64,000 nt of DNA from Nocardia sp. NBC_01329 (GTDB lineage: Bacteria > Actinomycetota > Actinomycetes > Mycobacteriales > Mycobacteriaceae): positions 1,674,001 to 1,738,000 of the forward strand of contig NZ_CP108381.1 in assembly GCF_035956715.1 (NCBI RefSeq), given 5' to 3'. Both the position numbers and the translations under genes were made by a program. Below are positions 1 to 7,883 of this stretch, one piece after another; the first letter of the stretch is position 1; each line of letters begins with the position of its first letter. A model generated the notes under the pieces. It saw nothing but the letters and a program-made list of their open reading frames with translations. It was not told the origin of the DNA and did no database searches.

Positions 1-536
1 ACCGGAAAGAACTCCCGCCGGTCGATCCGCGCACCCAGTGTGAGTACCGATTCCGGCCAGTGGGTGACCGTCAGTTTGGTCCACCGCGTGTAGTCGCCGC
101 TGTGTTTGCGCGCGAATTCGTACTGGGTGAGCAGGGTAGCCGAGGTCAGCCGCGGTGCGGCCAAGCACCAGCGCAGGATATCGGTACTGACCGCGAACGG
201 GATATTGGCGACGACGGCGAACGGTTCGTGCGGAGCGGCGACGGTGCGGAAATCCCGGTTGCGTACCTGGATCCGATGGTCGCCGGAGTATCGGACGGCG
301 AGCCTTCGGGCATAGTACGGATCTTTCTCGTAGGCGACGACCCGAGCGGCGATGGGCAGCAGGTGGCGAGTGAGCATACCGTCGCCGGGACCGACCTCGA
401 GCACGAGGTCGTCGGGGCCGATACCGGCTGCGCGCACGATCCGGTGGGCGATCCGGGGATCGGTGAGGAAGTTCTGGGACAACCGCTTGCGGGTCGCGGA
501 TACGCGGGTCCGCGGACCCGGGGCAGTGCGGGACAT
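1..536 (-). CDS. erm: Erm-type 23S rRNA (adenine-N6) methyltransferase, partial
   Basis: Methylates the adenine of 23S rRNA that macrolides, lincosamides and streptogramin B contact. The 178 visible codons start at ATG 536 after a good ribosome site (GGAGG about 6 nt upstream). QNFL is at residues 21-24, the SAM-binding EVGPGDG at 47-53, the ribose-binding acidic residue E70, D95, and the catalytic NIPF (motif IV) at 111-114. NIPF rather than NLPY separates Erm from the KsgA/RsmA housekeeping enzymes. The C-terminus lies beyond the left edge, so the erm class cannot be set. It lies 357 bp downstream of a Mef-type efflux gene on the same strand and behind a structured leader with its own promoter, which suggests inducible resistance. 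Function is sure at family level; the resistance phenotype is inferred. Confidence 0.93.
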   Translation of the reverse strand, partial: MSRTAPGPRTRVSATRKRLSQNFLTDPRIAHRIVRAAGIGPDDLVLEVGPGDGMLTRHLLPIAARVVAYEKDPYYARRLAVRYSGDHRIQVRNRDFRTVAAPHEPFAVVANIPFAVSTDILRWCLAAPRLTSATLLTQYEFARKHSGDYTRWTKLTVTHWPESVLTLGARIDRREFFP

Positions 537-634
537 GGGGATCCTCCGAGGAGTGGGCCGAATCGAAAGACGCTGATTCGCCCGGACCCATGCCGGGGCA
601 GGAGGCGGCGCATATGAGGCGCCGAGTGATCGCG

Positions 635-664
635 TCGATGCCGGTTCCATCGAACCGGCATCGA
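635..664 (-). other. 13-bp perfect hairpin in the erm leader
   Basis: Arms TCGATGCCGGTTC (635-647) and its exact complement (652-664) enclose a 4-nt loop. It lies between the end of the upstream uORF (707) and the erm ribosome site. No T-run follows on either strand, so it is not a classical intrinsic terminator. It may be an attenuation or anti-attenuation hairpin of the erm leader, or a terminator of the efflux gene without a U-tract. Confidence 0.6.
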
Positions 665-706
665 TTCAGAGCCGAACGGTCCCGCTGCGGGGACGGCGCG
701 GCCGGA

Positions 707-805
707 TCAGTGGAGTGCGGGGTGCGCCGGCAGAGTCCGAGCTGCCGTGCGCGGCCGGATGTAGTACGCGCCGATCGCGCACACCCCGTTGCACAAAGTT
801 CCCAT
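707..805 (-). CDS. uORF (32 aa) upstream of erm, possible leader peptide
   Basis: ATG at 805, TGA at 707-709. The peptide starts MGTLCNGVCAIGAYY and ends AHPALH. Its start codon lies about 2 nt after the transcription start predicted from the TACAGT -10 box, so it would be translated without a ribosome site. WhiB7-controlled resistance genes and many erm genes have short upstream ORFs whose translation senses ribosome-targeting drugs. Existence of the ORF is seen; the leader-peptide role is inferred. Confidence 0.45.
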   Translation of the reverse strand: MGTLCNGVCAIGAYYIRPRTAARTLPAHPALH

Positions 806-813
806 AGCGGCCC

Positions 814-852
814 ACTGTAGGACGGGTGCTACGGCCGGTCCACTTATTTTTT
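814..852 (-). promoter_or_regulatory. WhiB7-type promoter for the erm leader
   Basis: Reading the minus strand: an AT-only block AAAAAATAA (852-844) directly upstream of GTGGAC (-35, 843-838), an 18-nt spacer, then TACAGT (-10, 819-814). WhiB7 acts with the primary sigma factor and binds an AT-rich block just upstream of the -35 box through its AT-hook. The AT block stands out in this GC-rich sequence. The WhiB7 assignment is inferred from architecture and from the ribosome-protection target gene. Confidence 0.45.
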
Positions 853-892
853 CGGTTCGTCTTCGGGCGGCCGAAACGCTGCCGGCGCCGGC

Positions 893-2398
893 TCAGGCCG
901 ATCCCGCTGCCTGCGGGCATCGCACCACACGCGGCTGACCGGTCGCGGCGAGCGGCTCCGCGAGATATGAATCCGGTTCGAGAGCAACGGTTTCGGAGAT
1001 ATGAGCGATATCGGGCACCGGATCGGCCACCGCGCCCCCGTCGCGGTAACTCCGGCTCAAGCGGCGGTAGTAGCTGCTTCCCAGCGCGAAGCCGGTGAAC
1101 ACGAGACCCAGGATGCCGAGCAGTACGAAAACCAATGCCATACCTCGGGCTTCGCCGGTGCCGAACCAGCCGCCGATCCAGCGCGCACCCGCGCCGTCGC
1201 TCATGAACGGAATGAAGAAGAACTGGGTCAGCGGACTGAGCAGGAACGCGGTCAGCGGTGACGCGGCCTGTTCGACGCTCTGGGCGAATCCGAAGACGCG
1301 ACCCTGCCGCTGATAGGGCACCACCTTCTGCAGCACCGTCTGCTCGGCTGCTTCCGCGAACGGCATGAGCGCCATGAAGACGGCCATCCCGCCGATCAGC
1401 AGAAGCACGGAATCCTGGATCGGGAATATCAGCATCACCGCCCACAGCGCGAGATTGATCAGCAGGATCAACCGCACCGGGTTCGACGAGGTGCCGGTGC
1501 GCGCCACCAGGAGACCGCCGAGGATCATCACGCCACTGAGCGCGCCCCAGACGACACCCCAGGCCTGTACCGACATCATCGACAACGCGTACGGGTCCAT
1601 CAGTGCCATCAGCCCGCCGAACAGCAGATTGTTGAGCGCGGAGAAGACGATGAGCGGGATCATTCCGGGAATCGCGCGGATGACGCGGACGGTGCCGCGC
1701 AGGTCGACGCGCCGGGGTTCGTCCGCCGCGGCCGCCCGGGCCAGCGAATCCGGCAGGGTCAGCCCACGCAGATGTGTCAGTGCGACTGTGAGCACGGCGA
1801 CGGCCAGGATCAGTATGCCCAGCATGCCGTTCCATCCCACCAGCAGCGCGCTGGCCACCGAGGTGATCAGATGGGAGACGCCGGTCGTCGTTCCGACCAG
1901 CCCGTTGGCGCGATCCCGGACCCGTTCGTCGAACATGGCGGTCACTACGGTGGGCAGCGCGATCGTGCGCAGACTCCCGGCGATCACCCCGGTCATCGCG
2001 AGGACGACGAACAACCACAGCCCTACGTTCGCCGGATCACGCCACACCTCGGCAGGTGTGATCACGTAGTAGACCAGCGCGACCGCGTAGATGCCCAGCG
2101 AGACGAGTGCGGACACCTGCATCACACTCTTCTTGCGATGGTGGTCGACGATACTGCCGAACCACACTCCGGTACCGGCCATGGCGATCAGGAAGATCCC
2201 GGCGATCATCCCGGTGGCGAATACCGAACGTGTCTGCAGGTATACGAAGAACGTTATGCCGAACCAGACGGTGTAGTTGATGAACGACACCAGCAGAACG
2301 TTCACCAGCAGCTGCGCGAAGGTCCGGACCGTGTGGTCGCCGAAGTCCAGACGATTCGCGACTTCGGTACCGGTTCGCCGTGTGGTTTCCATAGTCAT
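893..2398 (-). CDS. DHA3-family (Mef-like) MFS drug efflux transporter
   Basis: 501 aa, about 12 membrane segments. The DHA3 pattern is clear: an N-terminal segment with NYTVWFGITFFVYLQTRSV, the loop GSIVDHHRKK after TM2, and ERVRDRANGLVGTTTGVSH in TM4-5. DHA3 includes the macrolide pumps MefA/MefE and actinobacterial homologues. The start at 2398 (MTMETT) was taken because a second ATG follows two codons later and nothing upstream is protein-like. The gene lies directly upstream of erm on the same strand, so efflux and target protection of the same drug class may go together. Substrate is inferred. The C-terminal 60 residues are polar and atypical. Confidence 0.88.
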   Translation of the reverse strand: MTMETTRRTGTEVANRLDFGDHTVRTFAQLLVNVLLVSFINYTVWFGITFFVYLQTRSVFATGMIAGIFLIAMAGTGVWFGSIVDHHRKKSVMQVSALVSLGIYAVALVYYVITPAEVWRDPANVGLWLFVVLAMTGVIAGSLRTIALPTVVTAMFDERVRDRANGLVGTTTGVSHLITSVASALLVGWNGMLGILILAVAVLTVALTHLRGLTLPDSLARAAAADEPRRVDLRGTVRVIRAIPGMIPLIVFSALNNLLFGGLMALMDPYALSMMSVQAWGVVWGALSGVMILGGLLVARTGTSSNPVRLILLINLALWAVMLIFPIQDSVLLLIGGMAVFMALMPFAEAAEQTVLQKVVPYQRQGRVFGFAQSVEQAASPLTAFLLSPLTQFFFIPFMSDGAGARWIGGWFGTGEARGMALVFVLLGILGLVFTGFALGSSYYRRLSRSYRDGGAVADPVPDIAHISETVALEPDSYLAEPLAATGQPRVVRCPQAAGSA

Positions 2399-2400
2399 GA

Positions 2401-2431
2401 ACTCAACAACCTCGACATTAGTTCAGGTCAA
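2401..2431 (-). promoter_or_regulatory. MerR-type operator/promoter of the efflux gene (weak)
   Basis: Minus strand: TTGACC (-35, 2431-2426), then a 19-nt spacer holding the imperfect inverted repeat CCTGAAC/GTCGAGG, then TTGAGT as a poor -10 box (2406-2401). A 19-bp spacer with a dyad inside is the signature of MerR/SoxR/TipA-activated promoters. The start codon would then be about 3 nt past the -10 box, giving a leaderless mRNA. The match is imperfect. Confidence 0.3.
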
Positions 2432-2519
2432 GGGGTGACCTGTCGGAAGATTCACCACCTTCGACCGCCGAGGTCGCCGGAAATGATCGCCCACGGCGAA
2501 ATCGCCGGATCGCCGCCGC

Positions 2520-4235
2520 TCACAGCTCCGCGGTCGGCACCGGGTAGGAGTCCGTGGTCTGCGCGGCGTTGGCGATGACCTCTTCGGCGATTGCCTGGGT
2601 GCGCCACATCCGGGCTTCGGGGACCGCCCCGCGCTGCTCCAGCAGATCGGCGAGGCTCGCCATGGCCCGGATCTGCCGGCGTCCGGCCGCGACCCGCCAC
2701 CACCGTTCGGCGGCGTCGAGTTCGTCGTGCCGATAGTAGAGCTCGCCGAGGTCGTAGGTGGCGCCGAGATGACCGGCGTGGGCGGCTTCGGCCCACAATC
2801 GGGCGGCCTGCTCATCGTCTCCGCTCGCATGCCAGGCTGCGCCGAGACCGTACAGCCGATCCGGGGTTTCGGCGGCGGCTCCGCTGTCGGCGGCCGGTAG
2901 CGGGCTCAGTGAACCATCGGCGACGGTGTCTGCCGTCGAAAGTTCGCCGGTGCGGATGAATTCGCTCTCCGGCTCGGATCGCGCGGTCTGTGACGCGGCG
3001 AAACAGACCGCGGGCAACGGGAAAACCGACGGGCCACCGTCGGTCAGTGGCGCCCGGTACGGTTCCGGGCCGTAATCCGGCAGATCTTCGCCACTGATCA
3101 CCGGGACGAGGCCGGTCTGATCCGGGGAGAAGGCCCAGCCGTGTGGCCCGGCCGGATCCCGGTCCGCGACCTCCTCGAGGGTGCGGGTATACCACTGGTC
3201 GGGCCCGGTGAGCAGGGTCGCCGGACCGGAGTATTCGAGGTCCCCCGGATGATCGGGCATCGGCTCGTCGAAGAGGGACGAGTAGTCGAGTACGTCGTCG
3301 ACGGCGTCCAGGGGCCCGGCGAGGAGATCGGAGCCTTCGGCGTGCCGCGAGCGCAGAACCAGGTCCGCGAGACTGCACGGATAGCCCTCCGGCTCGGCGC
3401 TGTCCACCGCCGGGTCTCCGCCGAACTCGAGGGTCTGTGCTCCGTACCGATCCGGGACCCCTACCCCGGCCGCGAACGGATCCAGGGGTACGGGGGTGAT
3501 CGCCGCGCGTACCGGATCCGGCCGGATGGTGGGAACCGATACCGACGGCACGACGCCGGTGCCCGGAGCGAACAGTTGTGGATGTGGATCCAGCGAGGTG
3601 CTGCGCACCTCCACCACCAGATCGGCGAAATGCGGTGGCCCCTCGCCCATGCTGCACCACAGAACGGTGCGCCCGCTATCGGTGTGTTCGACCACGATCC
3701 CGTAGTTTCCCGACCAGGATCGCGGTTCACCGGCCGCGTTCGCCCAGACCGGGGTCAGCGCGAAGAGTGCGCCCGGGGCGGTCGCGGACAGGTCGAAGGT
3801 GATCCCGCGTTCGAGGGCGTCGCGCCAGATATCGACGCCGGTCAACCGCCGCCGGTCGATACCGATGTACCCGTCGACCATGGACAGGCCGATACCGACT
3901 CCGGCCAACCCGGCCGGAGGTGTGGCCGACAGCAGGGTGACGGTGAGAGCCGTCGCGGCGGTGGGCAACTGCTCGCTGTAGAGCGGGTGGACCGCGGTGC
4001 CCTCCCAGTCGATCGGTTCGGCACTGCGATAGCGATCCGCGAGAGTCGGCTCGTCCTCAAACGGATTCACCGCAGCCCCGGCCGACACGCCGAGTAGATC
4101 GCCCGTCAGCAACGGCGTGGCATCGAGGCGCAGCCGACGAAGGTACCTCGGTAGTTGCCCGGCACGCGGTGCCGAAGCGGGCATATCAGCCTGCGACGGA
4201 ACAACTCCGGTCGACGAAGATACCGGATCGAACAT
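2520..4235 (-). CDS. Uncharacterised protein with C-terminal Sel1/TPR-like repeats
   Basis: 571 aa from ATG 4235, preceded by AAAGGCGGGGCAGG. An open frame continues upstream to 4511, but that extension is arginine-rich out-of-frame composition and crosses a palindrome, so I reject it. No known catalytic motif in the first 450 residues, which are acidic, Pro/Gly-rich and probably cytosolic. The last 110 residues hold three helical repeats with the Sel1/TPR pattern (LGAAWHASGDDEQAARLWAEA; LGELYYRHDELDAAERWWRVA; LADLLEQRGAVPEARMWR), a protein-interaction module. Acts on an unknown partner. The N-terminal region resembles nothing I can name. Confidence 0.75.
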   Translation of the reverse strand: MFDPVSSSTGVVPSQADMPASAPRAGQLPRYLRRLRLDATPLLTGDLLGVSAGAAVNPFEDEPTLADRYRSAEPIDWEGTAVHPLYSEQLPTAATALTVTLLSATPPAGLAGVGIGLSMVDGYIGIDRRRLTGVDIWRDALERGITFDLSATAPGALFALTPVWANAAGEPRSWSGNYGIVVEHTDSGRTVLWCSMGEGPPHFADLVVEVRSTSLDPHPQLFAPGTGVVPSVSVPTIRPDPVRAAITPVPLDPFAAGVGVPDRYGAQTLEFGGDPAVDSAEPEGYPCSLADLVLRSRHAEGSDLLAGPLDAVDDVLDYSSLFDEPMPDHPGDLEYSGPATLLTGPDQWYTRTLEEVADRDPAGPHGWAFSPDQTGLVPVISGEDLPDYGPEPYRAPLTDGGPSVFPLPAVCFAASQTARSEPESEFIRTGELSTADTVADGSLSPLPAADSGAAAETPDRLYGLGAAWHASGDDEQAARLWAEAAHAGHLGATYDLGELYYRHDELDAAERWWRVAAGRRQIRAMASLADLLEQRGAVPEARMWRTQAIAEEVIANAAQTTDSYPVPTAEL

Positions 4236-4483
4236 ATCCTGCCCCGCCTTTCGCACCGCTCCCGTTGAAACCGCAGCAATGCGGTGGCTATACCGTACTA
4301 GTCGGATCCGTCGCGCGTGCCGATTCCGTGTGTGCCAACATTTTCGAGTGTGGCGATCTCGTGTTCCGATGTCCGGACGTGCTGCTACATCCGGTGAAAG
4401 CCGGTGCGCTGCCGAGTGACGGTGCGTGGATGGGGACCGGAATGTCCGCGAACGCCGGCGGGCGGGAAGGCGGCGACGCCAAT

Positions 4484-4516
4484 GATTTATGTGTAACCGA
4501 CGGTTACACATAAATC
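4484..4516. repeat. 33-bp perfect palindrome
   Basis: Two exact 16-base arms, GATTTATGTGTAACCG and its complement, with one central base (A4500). The outer arms are strikingly AT-rich for this genome. It lies alone in the 466-bp gap between the Sel1-like gene and the P450 gene, both on the minus strand, about 250 bp upstream of the former. A dimeric repressor operator (TetR size) or a cruciform/hairpin element are the options. The rest of the gap holds only the hairpin at 4593-4626. Confidence 0.8.
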
Positions 4517-4592
4517 GGGAACTATCCGAGTGGTGTGAGAGAGTGCCGAGAGCCCGGCGAATACAGTCACCTTACACCACGGGCTCCCACTC

Positions 4593-4626
4593 GAGCCCAG
4601 AGGTCGTGCCTCGAGCGACCGGGCTC
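4593..4626 (-). terminator. Possible terminator of the P450 gene
   Basis: GAGCCC-AGA-GGTCG (4593-4606) pairs with CGACCGGGCTC (4616-4626): an 11-bp GC-rich stem with a 3-nt bulge and 9-nt loop, 77 bp past the P450 stop. No U-tract, as is common for actinobacterial terminators. Confidence 0.3.
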
Positions 4627-4702
4627 TGCAACGCTCGTCCGATGGTCAACGGGGCGTCATCGAGAGGCTATGGGGGTGGCCGGCCAGGCGCGGGATCCAT
4701 GC

Positions 4703-5959
4703 TCAGAGGACGGCCATCCCGGCGGTCGGCGGGAAGGTGACCCGGAGTGCGGTGAGTGCACGCTGGAAGGGACTCGGTCGCCAGGCCGGTTCGTCGGGGC
4801 CGAATTCCGGGCGCATATCCGGTAGAGCGTCCAGCAACTGGTCGACGGCCTCTTCGGCGAGCAGATAGGTGATCGACCGGGCCTGTGCCGGGCAGGCATG
4901 CTGTCCCGCACCCCAGGCCAGGTTCGTTCCGTGATGCGGATGCCGTCCGGCGGTTCGCTCGGGGTCGTCGTGACAGGCCGCGGGGCTGACGAGTACCGGT
5001 TGGTCGGCGGGCAGCCACACATCCTCGATCAGCACCGGAAGCGGCGGATAGACGATGCTGTGGTGTGCCAGGGGCGGATCGGCCGCCAGCACTTCCTCCA
5101 GCGCCTCCCTGGTCGGCGGTGCGAACCCGACCTGATTGGTCGTGAACCGCGGATCGGTGAGTATCAGCAGCAGAGTGTTGGCGATGAGATCGCGGGCCGG
5201 CTCGAGCCCCACCCGGTAGATGGCGAGCAATTGATCGACGACCTCGTCATCGGACAGTTGCGCCGGATGACCGATGAGCCGGGAGGTGAGGTCTTCGCCG
5301 GGTTCGGCGCGTTTGGCCGCGACGAGTTCCGCGAGCGTGGTCTCGGTGGAGGTGACGGCGTCCTCGTCGTTGCACAGATCGAGTACGGAGGTGAGCGCTG
5401 GATTCAGCCGGTCCGCGAGATCGAGCGGGCACCCGGTCAGCTCACCGAGCACCCGGAACACCAGCGGTGTGACATACCGGTCGATGAGGTCGGCGCCGCC
5501 TTCGGCGCAGAACTCGTTGATCAAGGAGACGGCGGCCCGCGAGATCACCGTACGTAATGAGTTCGGGTCGGCACCGGCCAGGGCCGCGACCGTCACGGAT
5601 CGATAGCGTTCGTGGTCGGAGTCGCCGGTACGCAACGCATTCGGTCGATAGCTCATCATCGCGACGATGGGGAGGCCGGCGGGCGCCTTCTGCTGCCAGG
5701 TACGAGGATCGGCCGGGAAATGCGTAGGGTCCGCGAGAATGCGTACGGCGGTGCGGTAGCCGAGGACCAGGGTGGCGGGTACGCCGGGGGCGAGATCCAC
5801 TGGCGCCAAAGCGCCGAAACGGGCGCGCATCCGTTGATAGCAACCGTGGGGATCGGCGGCGAATTCCGATGTGTAGATCGGTATCCGGGAGCCACTTGAC
5901 TCGGCGGCGGCGTGCCGACCATGTCTGTCTGCCTGCTGCAGCCGGGACAGCCCTGTCAC
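4703..5959 (-). CDS. Conservon-type cytochrome P450 (CYP157-like) lacking ExxR
   Basis: 418 aa from GTG 5959, with AGGGGG about 10 nt upstream. The heme ligand is Cys356 in NLAWGAGQHACPAQ. In the K-helix the otherwise near-invariant ExxR reads E289-V-L-A292, and the I-helix oxygen-activation threonine is replaced (VGLEPARD). The N-terminus (SEFAADPHGCYQRMR, LAPGVPATLVLGYRTA) is that of CvnE P450s of Streptomyces conservons; the CYP157 family is known to lack ExxR. The usual conservon partners (sensor kinase, roadblock protein, DUF742, GTPase) are not adjacent here. It may be catalytically unusual or act as a heme sensor or scaffold; that is inference. Confidence 0.85.
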   Translation of the reverse strand: MTGLSRLQQADRHGRHAAAESSGSRIPIYTSEFAADPHGCYQRMRARFGALAPVDLAPGVPATLVLGYRTAVRILADPTHFPADPRTWQQKAPAGLPIVAMMSYRPNALRTGDSDHERYRSVTVAALAGADPNSLRTVISRAAVSLINEFCAEGGADLIDRYVTPLVFRVLGELTGCPLDLADRLNPALTSVLDLCNDEDAVTSTETTLAELVAAKRAEPGEDLTSRLIGHPAQLSDDEVVDQLLAIYRVGLEPARDLIANTLLLILTDPRFTTNQVGFAPPTREALEEVLAADPPLAHHSIVYPPLPVLIEDVWLPADQPVLVSPAACHDDPERTAGRHPHHGTNLAWGAGQHACPAQARSITYLLAEEAVDQLLDALPDMRPEFGPDEPAWRPSPFQRALTALRVTFPPTAGMAVL

Positions 5960-6330
5960 TCGAAGTACCCCCTGAGGTTGTGTGCCTGCTCCATCGGGCG
6001 CGACTGCGCACGGGCCGTGGAGAATATCCCTGCTCGAAAGTGCTCGGCCAGCACGTCTTTCGTATCTGGCGAGAGATGATACCCAGGTCGCGGTGCGCGG
6101 TGCGTGCGAACCGCCGGGCGTTTCGGTACCGGGTTGCCGACTGACTCAGCGTTCGCGGGTCCGCGTCGGCGACATCGCGGGAACTGGCGGCGCGGGCGTT
6201 GCCGACGGCGGGTAGTCAGCTGGGGGATAGCCCGGAGTTCGATGGCGCGGTCCACGGCGGTGCCACGAAGGTCAACACAAGCGGCTATTTGTATCAAAAT
6301 ATCCGCAGGCCACTTGTCCTCGGCGGACAA
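5956..6330 (-). other. Gap 5960-6470 with a doubtful ORF ahead of the P450
   Basis: A 124-codon minus-strand frame ends with a TGA that overlaps the P450 GTG (GTGA), as in translational coupling. Its start would be a TTG inside a small inverted repeat (ACTTGTCC/GGACAAGT, 6312-6332). The peptide is arginine-rich and its third-codon GC is clearly lower than that of its neighbours, so it is probably not a gene; the last 45 residues look the most protein-like and could be a remnant. 6331-6470 is comparatively AT-rich and may hold the promoter of the fragment at 6471. Confidence 0.2.
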
Positions 6331-6470
6331 GTCCGCTCCCGATAATTGGGACGCATAGGCTGATGTGTTTCATTCGAGACGCTCTTATGCTGGACTGATC
6401 CATTGCCGGTCCGGCGGACTGTGCTCTGCCCCAGAGGAATTCGCCCACGATCAACCCCTCCGGAGGCGCC

Positions 6471-6659
6471 GTGCTCGACATATCCGGCCTGACCGCCCGA
6501 TTCGGCGGTATCACTGCCCTCGACGATGTCGGATTCACCGCCCTGGAAGGTGTGTCGTCGTTTCTGGAGAAGCGGCCCGCTCGCTACCCGGACAGCGTGG
6601 CCCGCGATATCCCGGAGATCTTCGGTGCGGATCTGCCGGTGCCCCCGTTGCGGCCTTGA
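6471..6659 (+). pseudogene. Chimeric scrap: LivG N-terminus joined to enoyl-CoA hydratase C-terminus
   Basis: 62 codons from GTG 6471 with a good ribosome site (GGAGG). Residues 1-24 (MLDISGLTARFGGITALDDV...) read as the start of a branched-chain amino-acid ABC ATPase (LivG). Residues 25-62 (EGVSSFLEKRPARYPDSVA...) read as the C-terminal tail of an enoyl-CoA hydratase, where EGxxSFLEKRPA precedes the end. The Walker A motif, the crotonase core and everything between are missing. This is a deletion junction that left an open frame with an intact translation start, hence possibly still translated. Confidence 0.7.
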
Positions 6660-6785
6660 CCCGTAATCCCTGCTGGGAGTGTACTTTCGGTGACAGATAC
6701 CTTGGCAAAGATGAGTTCGCAAGAGTGCGCGGCGGGTATGTTCCGGGTCTAGGATCTGTGGCACAACAAGTTTCGGAGGTGCTGC

Positions 6786-7838
6786 ATGCCAGACGAAGTC
6801 CTGGCGCCCAATATCGAGCTTTTCTCCCGTAACGGTTTCGCCGGCCCCAATACGACGATCGTGCGTGCCCAGTACCGGCCCCATTTCCTGCACGCTCGTG
6901 GCGAATACGTACCGCGCCGCTTCCATACCTGGGACCTACCGGCCGGTGTGTTCGCCGAGCCGAAAGCGCTACCGGTCCCGATCCTCGAGGGTCCGGGCAC
7001 CGGTTTCGAGTTGAGTCGGCGCTCGGCCGCGATGTCCTTCGGCTACGTGAACGTCTGGGCCGACGAACTGCACTACATCATCTCCGGGAGCGGTGAACTC
7101 GATACCGAGGTGGGTACCTTGCAGGTGCGGGCCGGGGATATCATCCTGATCCCGCGCGCGGTGACCTACCGCTGGGGCGAGATCACCGAGGAGATCAACG
7201 AGTTCATCGTGGTCACCGCCGGCGAATTGCGTCTCGATCCCGAGGGCGCGCCCGGAACCTTCAACCCCGATCTGCACCTGGACCGGCCCGTTCCGCACGG
7301 CCGCCCCGGCCTGCCGGTGGACGACGAATACGAGGTGGTCGTCCGCACCGGCGATACCTTCACCTCGTATTTCTACGATGTCGATCCGATCCCTTGCCTC
7401 GATGTACTCGGCGCCCCGCTCGTACTCCGGTTCAATCTCGAGCATGTACAGGGCCTCGCCGTCGCCGAGGGTGGGCTCGCTCCGGCCCGGCTCATGAGCA
7501 GCACCTCGGGCCACGATTTCGTCTTCGGTACCGGCAGCCGGCGCAGTACCCGCCCGCCGGTGCATCACAACGCGGATTTCGACGAGGTGATCTGCTACGC
7601 CATGGGTCCCTCGCCGTGGGGTTCGGTCGATACGCCCGGCACCGTCACCTGGACACCCAAGGGTCTCCTGCATCAGGGGCCGGAAGAGGATGTGCAGCCC
7701 GGATATCGGGCATTCCTGGTGGAGACGCGGTCGACTCTGACGATGACCCCGGCCGGTCGCGATATCGCGCATCTGATGGAAACCGATAAGTACGGTGTTC
7801 ATCCGGCGGAGGGACAGACGGCCGCTGCCGCCCGCTGA
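6786..7838 (+). CDS. Homogentisate 1,2-dioxygenase-like bicupin protein
   Basis: 350 aa; GGAGG lies 9 nt before ATG 6786. The fold is a double cupin of the HmgA type: N-terminal cupin with ELHYIISGSGELDTE and GDIILIPRAVTYRW, C-terminal cupin with HHNADFDEVICYAMGP (two His and a Glu as metal ligands) and WTPKGLLHQGPEED with a further His. HmgA proper opens the ring of homogentisate in tyrosine breakdown with Fe(II); actinobacterial relatives of about 350-400 aa are often only annotated as such. No maleylacetoacetate or fumarylacetoacetate genes are adjacent, so the substrate is open. Transcribed alone, with TAGGAT (6750-6755) as a plausible -10 box. Confidence 0.78.
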   Translation: MPDEVLAPNIELFSRNGFAGPNTTIVRAQYRPHFLHARGEYVPRRFHTWDLPAGVFAEPKALPVPILEGPGTGFELSRRSAAMSFGYVNVWADELHYIISGSGELDTEVGTLQVRAGDIILIPRAVTYRWGEITEEINEFIVVTAGELRLDPEGAPGTFNPDLHLDRPVPHGRPGLPVDDEYEVVVRTGDTFTSYFYDVDPIPCLDVLGAPLVLRFNLEHVQGLAVAEGGLAPARLMSSTSGHDFVFGTGSRRSTRPPVHHNADFDEVICYAMGPSPWGSVDTPGTVTWTPKGLLHQGPEEDVQPGYRAFLVETRSTLTMTPAGRDIAHLMETDKYGVHPAEGQTAAAAR

Positions 7839-7883
7839 TTGCACAGTGGTCCGGCCGGTCCGATGAAGGGACCGGCCGGAACA

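Noticed and set aside
4236..4511. Upstream extension of the Sel1-like protein to 663 aa
   Set aside because: Arginine/serine/histidine-rich, crosses the 33-bp palindrome and has no ribosome site; ATG 4235 gives a normal protein.
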